Assembly (NCBI GenBank): GCA_009838645.1
Contig: VXRC01000049.1
Coordinates: 496,001 to 560,000, forward strand
Length of the DNA: 64,000 bases
Source of the DNA: Gemmatimonadota bacterium
Lineage (GTDB): Bacteria; JAAXHH01
Direction of reading: 5' to 3'
Positions 27,231 to 37,448 of the stretch are shown here, piece by piece. Position numbers and translations under genes: made by a program. Under the pieces are notes generated by a model. That model did no database searches, was not told where the DNA came from, and saw only the letters and a program-made list of their open reading frames with translations. How positions within the stretch are numbered: position 1 is the stretch's first letter; every line of letters begins with the position of its first letter.

Positions 27231-28227
27231 GACCGGCCACCTCTTCGATCCCGACCCAACCGCTGGTTTCCTTCGACTGCTCTATGGCCAGTCCCGTGAG
27301 GTAGAGCCCCGCGGCCATCCTGGCGTCGGTGCGGTTCGGCGTGCCCTTTTCCACGGCGTCCAGGAAATCGGAGACGCACTCCGCCTCGCCGGGCCACCCG
27401 CCGACCACCGGCATCGCGGGCTTTATGCGCATCGTTTCGCCATCAGGACCGGACTTGCTGCGCAACTGTATCGTATTGCGAAAATAGTCGACGACCAGGT
27501 CTCCGTCGTCGCCGGTCACCTCGATCTTGGTCTCCAGCGTATCGACCGAGTCTATGTTCAGGTGGATCGTGCCCCAGAGGCCGCCGTAGTCGAAATGGAC
27601 CAGGCTGTGGAACTGTCGCCGGCCCGGCTGCCCGTGGCCGTCCATGACGAGCACCTTGTCCGGCGAACGGCCGATGATGCTGTTCAACCCGTCCACGTAC
27701 CAGGGTCCCAGGTGGTGAGCGAGGCACAGGTCCGGGCCGCCGAATTGCGCCCAGTTGCTTCGCAGTTTCAGGTGGACGGTCTGCGGCACGCCGACCGCGC
27801 CCTGCCGCAACAGTTCCGCGGCGCGGCGAATAACCGAAGCGTAGCCGATTTCAAGATCGCCGTGGGTGACCTGGTCGGCCGTGACCAGCCGCTTCAGCAT
27901 CCTGCGTATGCCGTCGGGATCGTCCGCGAGCGGAGGTTCGTAGTAGGCGGCGATCCCCGCGTCGAGGACGGCGTTCATGGCCGCTTCGTGGATGGCGTCG
28001 GGTATGGCCATCATGACGGCATCGAGCTCGGGACCGTCCAGCAATTCCTCGAAACCGCCATAGACCTGCACATCCGGATCCAGTTCCTCACGGATGCGAT
28101 CCTGGGACGCTTCGCTGAACGCCGCGGCGGAAACGATCACCACCCGGTCGTGCTGCCGCAGGGCGGGTACGAAGGCTATTCTGGACCAACCTCCATATCC
28201 AATCAGGCCGACGCGAACGCTGGTCAT
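27223..28227 (-). CDS. Gfo/Idh/MocA-family oxidoreductase
   Basis: The approximately 334-residue protein begins at the ATG at 28227 (a GTG at 28242 is an alternative) with the Rossmann motif V-G-L-I-G-Y-G-G. The E-K-P motif of the family is altered to Y-Y-E-P-P-L, so the usual catalytic Lys is missing at that place. That makes it either a diverged dehydrogenase or a non-catalytic relative. The C-terminal domain has D-G-H-G-Q-P and H-F-D-Y-G-G-L-W-G-T segments typical of the fold. It is 129 bases upstream of the methyltransferase on the same strand. Confidence 0.82.
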   Translation of the reverse strand: MTSVRVGLIGYGGWSRIAFVPALRQHDRVVIVSAAAFSEASQDRIREELDPDVQVYGGFEELLDGPELDAVMMAIPDAIHEAAMNAVLDAGIAAYYEPPLADDPDGIRRMLKRLVTADQVTHGDLEIGYASVIRRAAELLRQGAVGVPQTVHLKLRSNWAQFGGPDLCLAHHLGPWYVDGLNSIIGRSPDKVLVMDGHGQPGRRQFHSLVHFDYGGLWGTIHLNIDSVDTLETKIEVTGDDGDLVVDYFRNTIQLRSKSGPDGETMRIKPAMPVVGGWPGEAECVSDFLDAVEKGTPNRTDARMAAGLYLTGLAIEQSKETSGWVGIEEVAGLG

Positions 28228-28347
28228 TAATAGGTCTTTCACAGGATTACTTATCGTTTCACTACAGACGGGAATCGAAGTATATTACGACAATGAAAAT
28301 CGCCATGGATCGGTATGGCAAGCACTAAGTAATATGGAGACTCCGGC

Positions 28348-29118
28348 TTGAGATACCTTTACCTGCTCGTTCTCCTGCCCCTGGCTTTGGCTTCAGGCCA
28401 TTCGGCGGCCCAGGTGAACATCGAAGCGCTGCGTGGAGACACGGGCGACACCGGTTTCTCAGGCGCCTTGGCCCTGAGCCTGGAGATGCATACGGGGAAT
28501 ACGGACCTGAAGGAAATCGGACTGGAAGGGCGATTGGACTTCGATCATCCCAAGGTGCATACGTTTTTGCTTGCCCGTAACGACTTCGGATGGGAACAGG
28601 GCGAGCGTTTCGCCGATGAAGGACTGATCCACCTTCGCCAGCACTACCCCCTGCCTGGACGGTTCGGCATCGAGGCGTTCACCCAGTACAACTATGATAC
28701 GACCTATCGGCTCGATGCCCGCGCACTGGCCGGCGGAGGGCTTCGATTCCACCTGGTCGAGTCCGAGGCTTTCCAGCTGTGGGAAGGCGCTTCCGCCTTC
28801 GTGGAACACGAGCGGCTGAGCGAATTGATGCCGGCGGATGACCACCCTGACAACGCGACCGTCGTCCGCTGGAGCCACTATCTGTCATCGAGAATCGCCG
28901 TTAATGACCGCGTCGTGTCCACGTGCACGGTCTATTTCCAGCCGCTGTGGAACGAGATCGGCGACACCCGCGTCCTCGGCGAACTCAATCTGGAGATCGA
29001 CTTGGCCGGACCGCTCGTGCTGTCCCTGAATTTCGTCACGCGCTACGACAGCCGACCTCACGAAGGCGTCAGCAAGTTGGACACGGTGCTGGAAAACGGT
29101 TTGGCCGTGACTTTTTAG
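28348..29118 (+). CDS. DUF481-like outer-membrane beta-barrel protein
   Basis: The 256-residue protein has a signal peptide (hydrophobic 4-18, cleavage after A-A-Q) and then alternating strands ending in an aromatic residue (V-T-F), the pattern of outer-membrane barrels. The run A-L-S-L-E-M-H-T-G-N-T-D-L-K is close to the opening of the DUF481 family (salt-induced outer-membrane protein YdiY type). It starts at a TTG with GGAG 10 bases upstream. Function unknown. Confidence 0.72.
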   Translation: MRYLYLLVLLPLALASGHSAAQVNIEALRGDTGDTGFSGALALSLEMHTGNTDLKEIGLEGRLDFDHPKVHTFLLARNDFGWEQGERFADEGLIHLRQHYPLPGRFGIEAFTQYNYDTTYRLDARALAGGGLRFHLVESEAFQLWEGASAFVEHERLSELMPADDHPDNATVVRWSHYLSSRIAVNDRVVSTCTVYFQPLWNEIGDTRVLGELNLEIDLAGPLVLSLNFVTRYDSRPHEGVSKLDTVLENGLAVTF

Positions 29119-29188
29119 GATGGCAAAAGGTGGAAGAGAATCATAAGTTTAAGCCAGGGGCCACGGCCTAAACACAGGAGACCAGGAA

Positions 29189-29941
29189 ATGGAGTTCAAC
29201 GACCAGGTAAAGCAGGATTTCGACCGCGACGGCTTCGTGCTGCTCAAGGGGTATCTGTCTCCGGCGGAAGCGGCCGAGATCAACAGCAACATCGACCGGT
29301 TCATCGAAGAGGTGCTACCTGGTGCGCCGGATACGACGGCCTTCTACGAAGACAAAGCGGATCCGTCGTCCATCAAGCGGCTGCAGAACATGGCTGAACT
29401 GGACCCGTACTTCGACGGGCTGTTCGGTTCCTACGGTTTTGCGGAACTGGCGGGATTCCTGCTCGCGGACGACGTGCTTCCCAAGAATCCCCAGTGGTTC
29501 AACAAGCCGGCCAGGGTGGGCGACGTCACCCCGCCCCACCAGGACGGCTTCTATTTCATGCTGGAACCCAACGAGGCCGTGACCCTGTGGATCGCCTTGG
29601 ACGAAATCGACGAAGAAAACGGATGCATGCGTTACGTGCGGGGGTCGCACCGGCGGGGCATGCGTCCCCACCGGACGTCCAACATACTCGGGTTTTCGCA
29701 GGGGATACCCGATTTTTCCGACGAGGACAGGGAACGGGAAGTGGCCATGCGCGCCAGTCCCGGCGACGTCTTCGCCCACCACAGCATGATCATTCACCGG
29801 GCGGACGCGAACCGGTCCGACCGCCGCCGCGCCGCCCTTGGGCTGGTGTATTTCGCGGCCAGGGCAAGGAAGGACGAAGAAAAGGCCGAACGCTATCGCC
29901 AGGAACTCTTTGCCCGGTGGGAAAAGGAAGGCAAACTCTAA
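29189..29941 (+). CDS. Phytanoyl-CoA dioxygenase family (PhyH) enzyme
   Basis: The 250-residue protein is a non-haem Fe(II)/2-oxoglutarate oxygenase. The metal triad is visible as H-x-D in P-H-Q-D-G-F near residue 115 and the distal His in I-I-H-R-A-D-A-N-R-S near 206, with the 2-oxoglutarate Arg about ten residues later. The family hydroxylates lipids, small metabolites or halogenated substrates; the substrate here is unknown. A G-G-A-G-A ribosome binding site precedes the ATG. Confidence 0.93.
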   Translation: MEFNDQVKQDFDRDGFVLLKGYLSPAEAAEINSNIDRFIEEVLPGAPDTTAFYEDKADPSSIKRLQNMAELDPYFDGLFGSYGFAELAGFLLADDVLPKNPQWFNKPARVGDVTPPHQDGFYFMLEPNEAVTLWIALDEIDEENGCMRYVRGSHRRGMRPHRTSNILGFSQGIPDFSDEDREREVAMRASPGDVFAHHSMIIHRADANRSDRRRAALGLVYFAARARKDEEKAERYRQELFARWEKEGKL

Positions 29942-29980
29942 CGGGTGGCGCGCGGCGACAGCCGGACCGCTATACCGGGC

Positions 29981-30010
29981 TGTTCCTCGCTACTCCTCGC
30001 TATTCCTTGC
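29981..30010 (-). repeat. Three 10-bp units at the 3' end of the DinB-family gene
   Basis: Units at 29981, 29991 and 30001 share T-N-Y-T-C-C-T-Y-G-C. The last carries the final codons and TAG stop of the DinB-fold gene; the others extend into the spacer. Confidence 0.65.
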
Positions 30011-30560
30011 GTTCCGCGTCGCGGTCTTCGGCGAGTTGCGCGCCCCACAGGTGCATGGTGTTGACCGGCTTGCCCTGTAGTTTCAGGTAGTAGAACAACT
30101 GCCCCTTGTGCTGAACCAGGTGTTGCACCATCTCGAGCATGCGATGGCCAAGCACGGGCGTGGATGGGTCCCACGGCGCGGGGGCGGGTTCGTTCTGCAT
30201 CCTTTCCTCGCCGGCAAGCTTGAGCATTTCGAAGGCCAGGTCCCGATCCGCCGCGAGTTTTTCCTTTGCTTCCGCCACCGAGGCGACGGTGGCCATTGCT
30301 TCGGCCGGGGGCAGCATATCCCCAGATCCCATGTCGTCCGCGCTGACGCCTTCGGGCAAACCGAAGTCGCCGGTTACGAATCCCTTGATCGCCATGCCGC
30401 AAGCTTCGCCCACGTGAAAAAGCAACTGGCCCGTCGTCATCCAGTTGTCACCCGACGACGGTTTCCAGTCGAGATCCTTATCCTCGACGAGGTCCATCAA
30501 TCCGTCTGCCGCCTGGTAGGAGTAATGCAGTTCACGAGTCAGTATTTCGGTCCAGTTCAT
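30000..30560 (-). CDS. DinB-family (four-helix metalloenzyme) protein
   Basis: The 186-residue helical protein carries the three-His pattern of the DinB/YfiT fold: L-F-H-V-G-E-A near residue 47 and H-L-V-Q-H-K-G-Q near 146. Members include bacillithiol- and mycothiol-dependent transferases and proteins of unknown role; this is not DNA polymerase IV. AAAGGAT lies six bases before the ATG. It is 11 bases downstream of a VOC gene, so they form an operon, which fits thiol or electrophile detoxification. Confidence 0.82.
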   Translation of the reverse strand: MNWTEILTRELHYSYQAADGLMDLVEDKDLDWKPSSGDNWMTTGQLLFHVGEACGMAIKGFVTGDFGLPEGVSADDMGSGDMLPPAEAMATVASVAEAKEKLAADRDLAFEMLKLAGEERMQNEPAPAPWDPSTPVLGHRMLEMVQHLVQHKGQLFYYLKLQGKPVNTMHLWGAQLAEDRDAERKE

Positions 30561-30571
30561 GTTTTATCCTT

Positions 30572-30976
30572 TCAGGGTGTGGTCTGCCACGCGCCTTCAT
30601 TCAGTTCCACAAGCGCAATATAGTTGCCGCAGGAATCGTCGAAAATGGCCTGGATGCCGAAGTCCTGTTTCGTCGGGTCCACGCTGAACCGGACACCCAG
30701 CTTCTTCAATCGTTCGTACTCGGAAGCGATATCGTCCACGGAAAACACGATGGACGGCATCCCCGAATCATATAACTCCTTGTGGTAAACCTGGGACCAC
30801 TCGGTACCCTTCGGTTCCAGCAGGAGGGTCGTGCCTTCGGGTTCCTCGGGAGAAGCTACGATGGCGAGACTGGCCTCGGGCACGAACATGATCTCCTTGA
30901 AGCCCAATATCTTCGTGTAGAACTCGTGCGCCTCGATGGGATCGTTCACGAACACGCCCGTCATTTCGATTCGCAT
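30572..30976 (-). CDS. VOC (glyoxalase/dioxygenase superfamily) protein
   Basis: The 134-residue protein has two beta-alpha-beta-beta-beta modules: F-V-N-D-P-I-E-A-H-E-F-Y-T-K-I-L-G-F at the start and F-S-V-D-D-I-A-S-E-Y-E-R-L-K-K-L-G-V in the second half, ending with I-F-D-D-S-C-G-N-Y-I-A-L-V-E. Metal-binding positions are only partly retained. A strong GGAGGT site precedes the ATG. It pairs with the DinB-fold gene downstream. Confidence 0.85.
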   Translation of the reverse strand: MRIEMTGVFVNDPIEAHEFYTKILGFKEIMFVPEASLAIVASPEEPEGTTLLLEPKGTEWSQVYHKELYDSGMPSIVFSVDDIASEYERLKKLGVRFSVDPTKQDFGIQAIFDDSCGNYIALVELNEGAWQTTP

Positions 30977-31068
30977 TTTCTACCTCCATGGATCCGAATC
31001 GTTTTATGATGGTTTAATTGCGGGCACCGCAAACCGCGTTTCAAGCGGACAGTCGACGTAAGACCGAT

Positions 31069-31947
31069 TCAGCCACCGGACCGCCTTAGTACGTCCGCAA
31101 TGCGCGTTCTACCCCCTGCATCGGCATGATCCAGTGCGGTATTACCGGCACCGTCCTTCGCGTGGATATCGGCCCCCGCTTCGATCAGCAATTCCGTCAC
31201 TTCGTGGCAGTCGTCGTCTTGCGACGCGTTCATGATCAGCGGCGTTCTGCCGAAGAAGTCACCCGGCTGCAGGTTGCGCGAATTGACGTCCGCGCCGTGA
31301 TCGAGCAGCACGCGCACCGATTCCGGCTGATGCTCCGAGGCCCAGTGCAGCGGCTTGCCGCCGTACAGGCCGGTTTCGTCCGCTTCCACGTCCGCGCCGG
31401 CTGCCAGCAGGACACGGACCACCTCGATCGCATCATTGTGTGCCGCCCAGTGGAGAGCGGTCTCGAATATCGGCCCCCTTTGAAAAACCGCCAGGGCATC
31501 CCGCTTCGTATGCTCCTTCACGATCTCCACCCAGCCGCAGCGCGCCGCCATTACGATCCCGATGCCGAGCCCGTTCGTACCCGCCGCCCGATGCGGGATC
31601 TCCTCCAGGAAATAGCGCCTGACTTCCTCCTGCTTTTCCCAGTGCGCCACGATCACCGGAGGATAGTGGTACGGCGTGTAGGGATGTATCTCGGCATCCC
31701 GCGCCACGAGCTCCTTCACGATGTCCAGCCGTCCGTGACCCGCGGCGCAGTGAAGCGGCTGGCGTTCGTTGATGCCGCGGTCGGGATTGACCACGTCAAC
31801 CAGCCAGGGATGCGCATCCAGGTTTCGGACTACTTCGTCCAGGTTTCCGGTTCGAATGGTTTCGAAGAAACCCGCCACGTCCACCTGTCCGTTCCGACGA
31901 TGATCTTCAGGCACTATATTCGACCCCGCGTGTTGGATAGGATGCAT
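31069..31947 (-). CDS. Ankyrin-repeat protein
   Basis: The 292-residue soluble protein is made almost entirely of about seven ankyrin repeats. Typical copies read Q-P-L-H-C-A-A-G-H-G-R-L-D-I-V-K-E-L-V, T-A-L-H-W-A-A-H-N-D-A-I-E-V-V-R-V-L-L and K-P-L-H-W-A-S-E-H-Q-P. No enzymatic domain or signal is present. It probably binds another protein. It is the first of eight ankyrin genes in the window. Confidence 0.9.
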   Translation of the reverse strand: MHPIQHAGSNIVPEDHRRNGQVDVAGFFETIRTGNLDEVVRNLDAHPWLVDVVNPDRGINERQPLHCAAGHGRLDIVKELVARDAEIHPYTPYHYPPVIVAHWEKQEEVRRYFLEEIPHRAAGTNGLGIGIVMAARCGWVEIVKEHTKRDALAVFQRGPIFETALHWAAHNDAIEVVRVLLAAGADVEADETGLYGGKPLHWASEHQPESVRVLLDHGADVNSRNLQPGDFFGRTPLIMNASQDDDCHEVTELLIEAGADIHAKDGAGNTALDHADAGGRTRIADVLRRSGG

Positions 31948-32160
31948 GTTTCTTAAACCAGTTCAATGTACGAATGGCCCGGGTATGACGCCACAGGTTT
32001 TGGCTGATTCCGGCCAACAGAACCGATGGGCGAGATGTTGACACATACCGGGCCCATACCTACATTATCATACTATATACCGGTGCTGGGTATTCAAGCG
32101 TATTGCGAGCATGGGAAGCCAGGAATCCAGGTGGATTGCGGGCACGGAACAGGAGCGATT

Positions 32161-33272
<1,112 letters not shown>

Positions 33273-33276
<4 letters not shown>

Positions 33277-33575
33277 TACGCGTCGTCCTGCCCTATCACC
33301 TGCGTAACCTGGCGGGTTGCCGGGACAAGGAAGTCATCCTGCGGGTCGCCGGCAGGGTCGTGACCCAGCGCAAGATCCTGGACGCACTGGAAGCACGCTT
33401 TCCACAGCTCGGCGGCACGGTCCGTGACTACGGATCGGGATGCCGCCGGCCCCTCGTCAGGTTCTTTGGTTGCGGGCGGGACCTTTCCCTCGAATCGCCC
33501 GACGCGCCGGTACCGGAAGCCATCGCGCAAGGCGAGGAGCCCTACCGAATCGTGGGTTCGGTGGCCGGCGGGTAG
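33273..33575 (+). CDS. MoaD/ThiS-like ubiquitin-fold sulfur carrier
   Basis: The 100-residue protein has the beta-grasp pattern: a first strand V-V-L-P-Y-H-L, then [11 protein letters not shown], and a final strand ending in the diglycine S-V-A-G-G needed for adenylation and thiocarboxylation. No MoeB/ThiF activator or MoaE is adjacent. Instead it is coupled (4-bp overlap) to a cytosolic Asp-box propeller, an arrangement I recall from other bacteria. Its partner may be the propeller or a distant sulfur-transfer pathway. Confidence 0.8.
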
Positions 33576-33580
33576 CGGAA

Positions 33581-34555
33581 TCAAGGCGCACCGAGCTCCT
33601 TCAATACCGCCAGCTCCCGGCTGGTTTCTCTCCATTCCGGACCGGCGGCGAACCGCTCCGCGTATCCCAGCGGTGTCAGCTCCAGCACTTCCTTGAAGAA
33701 ATGGTCTTTCCTCTTGTGGATGCAGTCCATGACCAGGCCGTTGTCGCCCGGATTCGACTGGATAGACGCCGCCACAGCCAGGTCGGGCTGCAGGTCCAGC
33801 AGGTGTACGAATACGTGAAAGCCCGTCCCCTGGTTCGTGCCGATGGCATGAAACAGGGGCGTCTGGCCTCCCACGCCGTTCCTGCCCACCGCAACTCGCG
33901 CGTCGAGATCGGCCCCGTGTTCCAGCAGCATGGCCATCGCATCCAGTTCGTGAAACTCCACGGCCACGTGGAGCAGCGTACTTCCCCGCAGGGTCAAATG
34001 ATTGCCGTAGTCGAGCGAAAAACGCGCCGTGACGAGTTGTTCGTTCGTTTCGAGGCGGGCTGCCAGGGAATCCAGATCTCCACGGTGGATGTCCATGACC
34101 GGACCGTCTTCAAAAGTGGCGCCATGGTCGATCAACAGGTTAATACAGGCGTGGAGATGGACCGGGCTCGACCGGGTATAGGTCTGCAGGAAACCGTACA
34201 GCACGTCGCAGTCCCACCCTTCGTTCCGCGCGTCGTTCGGGTCGACGCCGACGGCCAGCAACCGCCGCAGGTGTGCCAGGTCATGGCCCTCGCAGCAGCC
34301 GAAGAGCGAAGCAGCCAGGTCATGGATGTCGGCGCCGGCCTGCAGCAGTCGCGTCGTCATGCCGACCCGCGCCAGCATGTCGGCGAGCACCAGGGGCTTG
34401 ACCGGCCGCTCCCTGCCTCGACGATCGATCCAAATGCAGGGCGTCTCCACCAGTTCGGGCCTGGAGGTGATCACCGTTTCGAAGGCGGGCAGGTCATTGC
34501 GCACGATGGCCTCGCCCAGTGCGTGATCTTCGGCCAGGCATTCGGTTTGTGGCAT
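33581..34555 (-). CDS. Ankyrin-repeat protein
   Basis: The 324-residue protein contains about seven degenerate ankyrin repeats, with clear copies T-L-L-H-V-A-V-E-F-H-E-L-D-A-M-A-M-L-L-E-H-G-A-D and V-G-M-T-T-R-L-L-Q-A-G-A-D-I. No other domain is visible. It lies 29 bases downstream of the sigma factor-ankyrin gene on the same strand and is probably co-transcribed with it. Binding partner unknown. Confidence 0.88.
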   Translation of the reverse strand: MPQTECLAEDHALGEAIVRNDLPAFETVITSRPELVETPCIWIDRRGRERPVKPLVLADMLARVGMTTRLLQAGADIHDLAASLFGCCEGHDLAHLRRLLAVGVDPNDARNEGWDCDVLYGFLQTYTRSSPVHLHACINLLIDHGATFEDGPVMDIHRGDLDSLAARLETNEQLVTARFSLDYGNHLTLRGSTLLHVAVEFHELDAMAMLLEHGADLDARVAVGRNGVGGQTPLFHAIGTNQGTGFHVFVHLLDLQPDLAVAASIQSNPGDNGLVMDCIHKRKDHFFKEVLELTPLGYAERFAAGPEWRETSRELAVLKELGAP

Positions 34556-34584
34556 GATCGATTACGCTTCGTTGGTAATCCGTT

Positions 34585-36903
34585 CTATTTCAACATTTCG
34601 ACGATTTCCTGGTGCCCGGCTTTCTCCGCCCGCGCCAGCGGGGTCGCCCACTCCGCACTGCCGCCCCGGGGATCCGCACCCCGGTCCAACAGGAACGCCG
34701 CCAGGTCCCGGCGTCCCCAGCGCGCGGCCCATCCCAGCGGGGTGGAGCACCATTCGTCGTCCACGGCCTCGATGGTTGCGCCCCGGTCCAGAAGCAGGGC
34801 GGATTTCTCCACGTCGCCGATTACCGCCAGTTTGTGCAGGTAGGTGACGCCGTGCCAGTTCGCATTGTTGGGATCGGCGCCATGGTCGAAGAACAGGTTC
34901 AGCATATCGAGGATATCGTCATTGGGGGTCAGGGCGCGCCCGTCCAGGTGCCATCCCTTGCGCCGGCGGAACGCGTACCCCATGTAGTTGTTGGCGTACC
35001 AGGGCCGGTTCAGTTCCGCCCCCGCCCGGATCAACATTTCGATGATCTCCCTGCGCGCGAAGCCCGCCGCCATGCAGAGCACCCCGTAATCGCCGCCATA
35101 GTTGGCCAGGCCGGGGTCCGCGCCGAGGAGTTCGCCGACCACGGGAATGTTGTCCAGCAGCACGTACATGCTGATGTCGGCCGTCGCCCCGTGCCGGTAG
35201 AGCAGGTTGATCATCTCCTGTTTCTTCCCCTGGCCCAGGGCCTGTGATAGGGGCACGCCGCTGGACTCCACCGGGGCGTTGGGATCGGCGCCGTGATCAA
35301 GCAGCAGTTTCGCCGTTTCCAGGTGATTGCCGGCCACGGCTTCGTACAGCGCGTGTCCCCTGGGCGCGTTGTGTTCCGGGGCGTTGGGATCGGCGCCGTG
35401 GTCCAGCAGCAGTTGCACGATGTCGGTGTATCCCTGTGCTGCAGCACTGAACAGCGGGGAGTGTCCGCAGGTATCCTGGTCGTTGGCCAGGTTTCGATCC
35501 TGGGCAAGGAGTGTCCGCACGCGCCGGTCGTCACCCAGGGCGCACGCGACCGTCATGCTGTAGTTCGCTCCTCTTGCTATCAGGTATCCGGTGAGCAGCG
35601 GATCCAGGCCTCCCCTGGACTTGCGCGCACGGAACACGGCCACGTGCAGCGGTTTGCATCCATCCCACCTGACCGGATCCGGTTCGGCCCCCTTGTCCAG
35701 CAGCAGGGCCGTCATTTCCAGGTTGTGTGCTGCCACGGCCTCGTGGAGGGGTCGGTTGCCCCGTTCATCCGAGGCGTTGATCAACTCGGGAGAAGCCTCG
35801 AACAACGCGCGGGTTTCCTCCAGGTCGCCTTGACGGACTACTTCGCAGGCCCGTTCGCCCACGGGCGGCGCACTGTACCTGGACGCGATGGCGTCCGTCA
35901 GAAGACCGGCGATCTCGTCGTACCCACGGTCCCTGGCCCGTTCGAGCGGCGGCACGTGATAGTCGAGTCCCGATGCCGACGAAGGGTCCGCGCCGTGGTC
36001 GAGCAACAGGCGGACCGCCTCCGTGTGCCCTTCCCGTACGGCGAAGTGCAGGGGCTGGTAGTACGCCCAGTTGCCGTTGGCCAGGCCGGGGTCTTCCCGC
36101 AACAGCGACCTGACCCTGTCGAGATCGCCTTCCACCGCGGCCAGCAGCATGTCCCATACCTTGTTCGGATTGCCATCCATGAAATGACCTTGCTCGCTCT
36201 TGAAATCGGGTCGTATCCAATCCATAACTCGGTCTCCGAATGTATCGTTTGCAGACGGCGCGTAACCGTTCAGTTCACTTGACAATGTGCGGAGCAGACT
36301 CGGCTTCAACTTGCCCCTTGCTTCGTACAGCCTTTTGCGCACCGTGCCCGCTTTCAATCCCATGAATCTGGCGATTTCAGGTGCTGAGTAGTCCCCAATA
36401 TACCGAAGCACCGTTACTTCTCTCAGTGTTTCCGGCAATGCTTCCACCGCGCCGCGGACTTTATCGCTTATGTCCCTGCGCACGGCCCGGTCCAGGGGAC
36501 TTTCCACCGCCGCCTCGATGTCCCCCTCCATGGGTACGAGTCGGTGGTTATCACGTCTCCTGAACCGGAAACACTGCCACTGTATGATCCGCCGCAGCCA
36601 GGACGGAAACGAAACCGGGTCGCGAAGCGACTCGATGTGCTGCCAGGCGGCGATGAATCCCTCCTGCGCGGCATCTTCCGCCAGGTGCCTTTCACGCAAA
36701 AGGCCCAGCGCGTAGCCGAAGGCCATGTCCTGATAGTTGGCCACCACCTTGCCGAAAGCGGCACTGCGATCCTCATGGGGTAAGGATTGGTCGGCTGATA
36801 CCCGTATGTTGTGCTTTAGATCGTCTGTCATCTTCCGTGATTGTGACGATGCGGTGTTGGTTATCCTGCTGTCCACTCGTGTTACTTCAGTGTCATTTTC
36901 CAC
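34585..36903 (-). CDS. ECF-type sigma factor fused to a long ankyrin-repeat domain
   Basis: The 772-residue protein starts with an RNA polymerase sigma-70-like part: region 2 near residues 50-115 (Y-A-L-G-L-L-R-E-R-H-L-A-E-D-A-A-Q-E-G-F) and region 4 near 145-200, whose helix-turn-helix is Y-S-A-P-E-I-A-R-F-M-G-L-K-A-G-T-V-R-K-R-L. From about 245 to the end come 12 or more ankyrin repeats. A single chain thus joins promoter recognition to a protein-binding solenoid, which may act as built-in control in place of a separate anti-sigma factor. The start is GTG at 36903 or ATG at 36831; neither has a well-spaced ribosome binding site. Confidence 0.88.
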   Translation of the reverse strand: MENDTEVTRVDSRITNTASSQSRKMTDDLKHNIRVSADQSLPHEDRSAAFGKVVANYQDMAFGYALGLLRERHLAEDAAQEGFIAAWQHIESLRDPVSFPSWLRRIIQWQCFRFRRRDNHRLVPMEGDIEAAVESPLDRAVRRDISDKVRGAVEALPETLREVTVLRYIGDYSAPEIARFMGLKAGTVRKRLYEARGKLKPSLLRTLSSELNGYAPSANDTFGDRVMDWIRPDFKSEQGHFMDGNPNKVWDMLLAAVEGDLDRVRSLLREDPGLANGNWAYYQPLHFAVREGHTEAVRLLLDHGADPSSASGLDYHVPPLERARDRGYDEIAGLLTDAIASRYSAPPVGERACEVVRQGDLEETRALFEASPELINASDERGNRPLHEAVAAHNLEMTALLLDKGAEPDPVRWDGCKPLHVAVFRARKSRGGLDPLLTGYLIARGANYSMTVACALGDDRRVRTLLAQDRNLANDQDTCGHSPLFSAAAQGYTDIVQLLLDHGADPNAPEHNAPRGHALYEAVAGNHLETAKLLLDHGADPNAPVESSGVPLSQALGQGKKQEMINLLYRHGATADISMYVLLDNIPVVGELLGADPGLANYGGDYGVLCMAAGFARREIIEMLIRAGAELNRPWYANNYMGYAFRRRKGWHLDGRALTPNDDILDMLNLFFDHGADPNNANWHGVTYLHKLAVIGDVEKSALLLDRGATIEAVDDEWCSTPLGWAARWGRRDLAAFLLDRGADPRGGSAEWATPLARAEKAGHQEIVEMLK

Positions 36904-36910
36904 GCCAGGT

Positions 36911-36941
36911 GTTACAATATCGTTGAAGTATCCCGTGTAAC
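36911..36941. promoter_or_regulatory. Inverted repeat upstream of the sigma factor-ankyrin gene
   Basis: GTTACA (36911-36916) and TGTAAC (36936-36941) form a perfect inverted repeat with a 19-base gap, eight bases from the GTG start of the sigma factor-ankyrin gene. It could be an operator or part of a promoter. Confidence 0.4.
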
Positions 36942-37057
36942 GGACGCGAAGCGGGCTGGCCGTTCGGGAGACCTGTCACGCGCGGGGGCGCGGCGAGAGG
37001 CCGGCTTCAACAAGAGTGACGGTATCTGTTCAGATAAAAAACCGGAGGGACCGCACG

Positions 37058-37429
37058 ATGCAGAACCTTAAAGTGAACGCGCTCCGGGTCTTCGTCCCGT
37101 CAAAAGACTACGAAAATTCAACCCGGTTCTACGAGGACCTCGGATTCGAAGTGGCCTGGGCCGCGGACGAAGTGAAGGAGATGCGCATCGAGGGATTCAG
37201 CTTCTTCCTTCAGAACTACTATCAGAAGGAGTGGGCGGACAACTTCATGATGCAGCTGAAAGTGGCGGACCTGGACGCCTGGTGGGCGCACATCGTGGAA
37301 AAGGACCTCGCGGCACGCTACGAAGGCGTCCGCGCCGCGGAGCCGAAAGTCTTCCCCTGGGGACTTCGAGAGATCAATCTGATCGATCCGGCCGGCGTGC
37401 TCTGGCACATCGCCCAGGATGCGGATTGA
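37058..37429 (+). CDS. VOC-family protein
   Basis: The 123-residue protein begins at MQNLKVNALRVF, with GGAGGG nine bases upstream. It shows the VOC fold: F-V-P-S-K-D-Y-E-N-S-T-R-F-Y-E-D-L-G-F at the start and V-A-D-L-D-A-W-W, then G-L-R-E-I-N-L-I-D-P-A-G-V-L-W-H-I in the second half. The closing strand resembles fosfomycin/bleomycin-resistance-type members, but function is unassigned. The gene is divergent from the sigma factor-ankyrin gene. Confidence 0.85.
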   Translation: MQNLKVNALRVFVPSKDYENSTRFYEDLGFEVAWAADEVKEMRIEGFSFFLQNYYQKEWADNFMMQLKVADLDAWWAHIVEKDLAARYEGVRAAEPKVFPWGLREINLIDPAGVLWHIAQDAD

Positions 37430-37448
37430 CCTTTCTTATCGCGAATGA

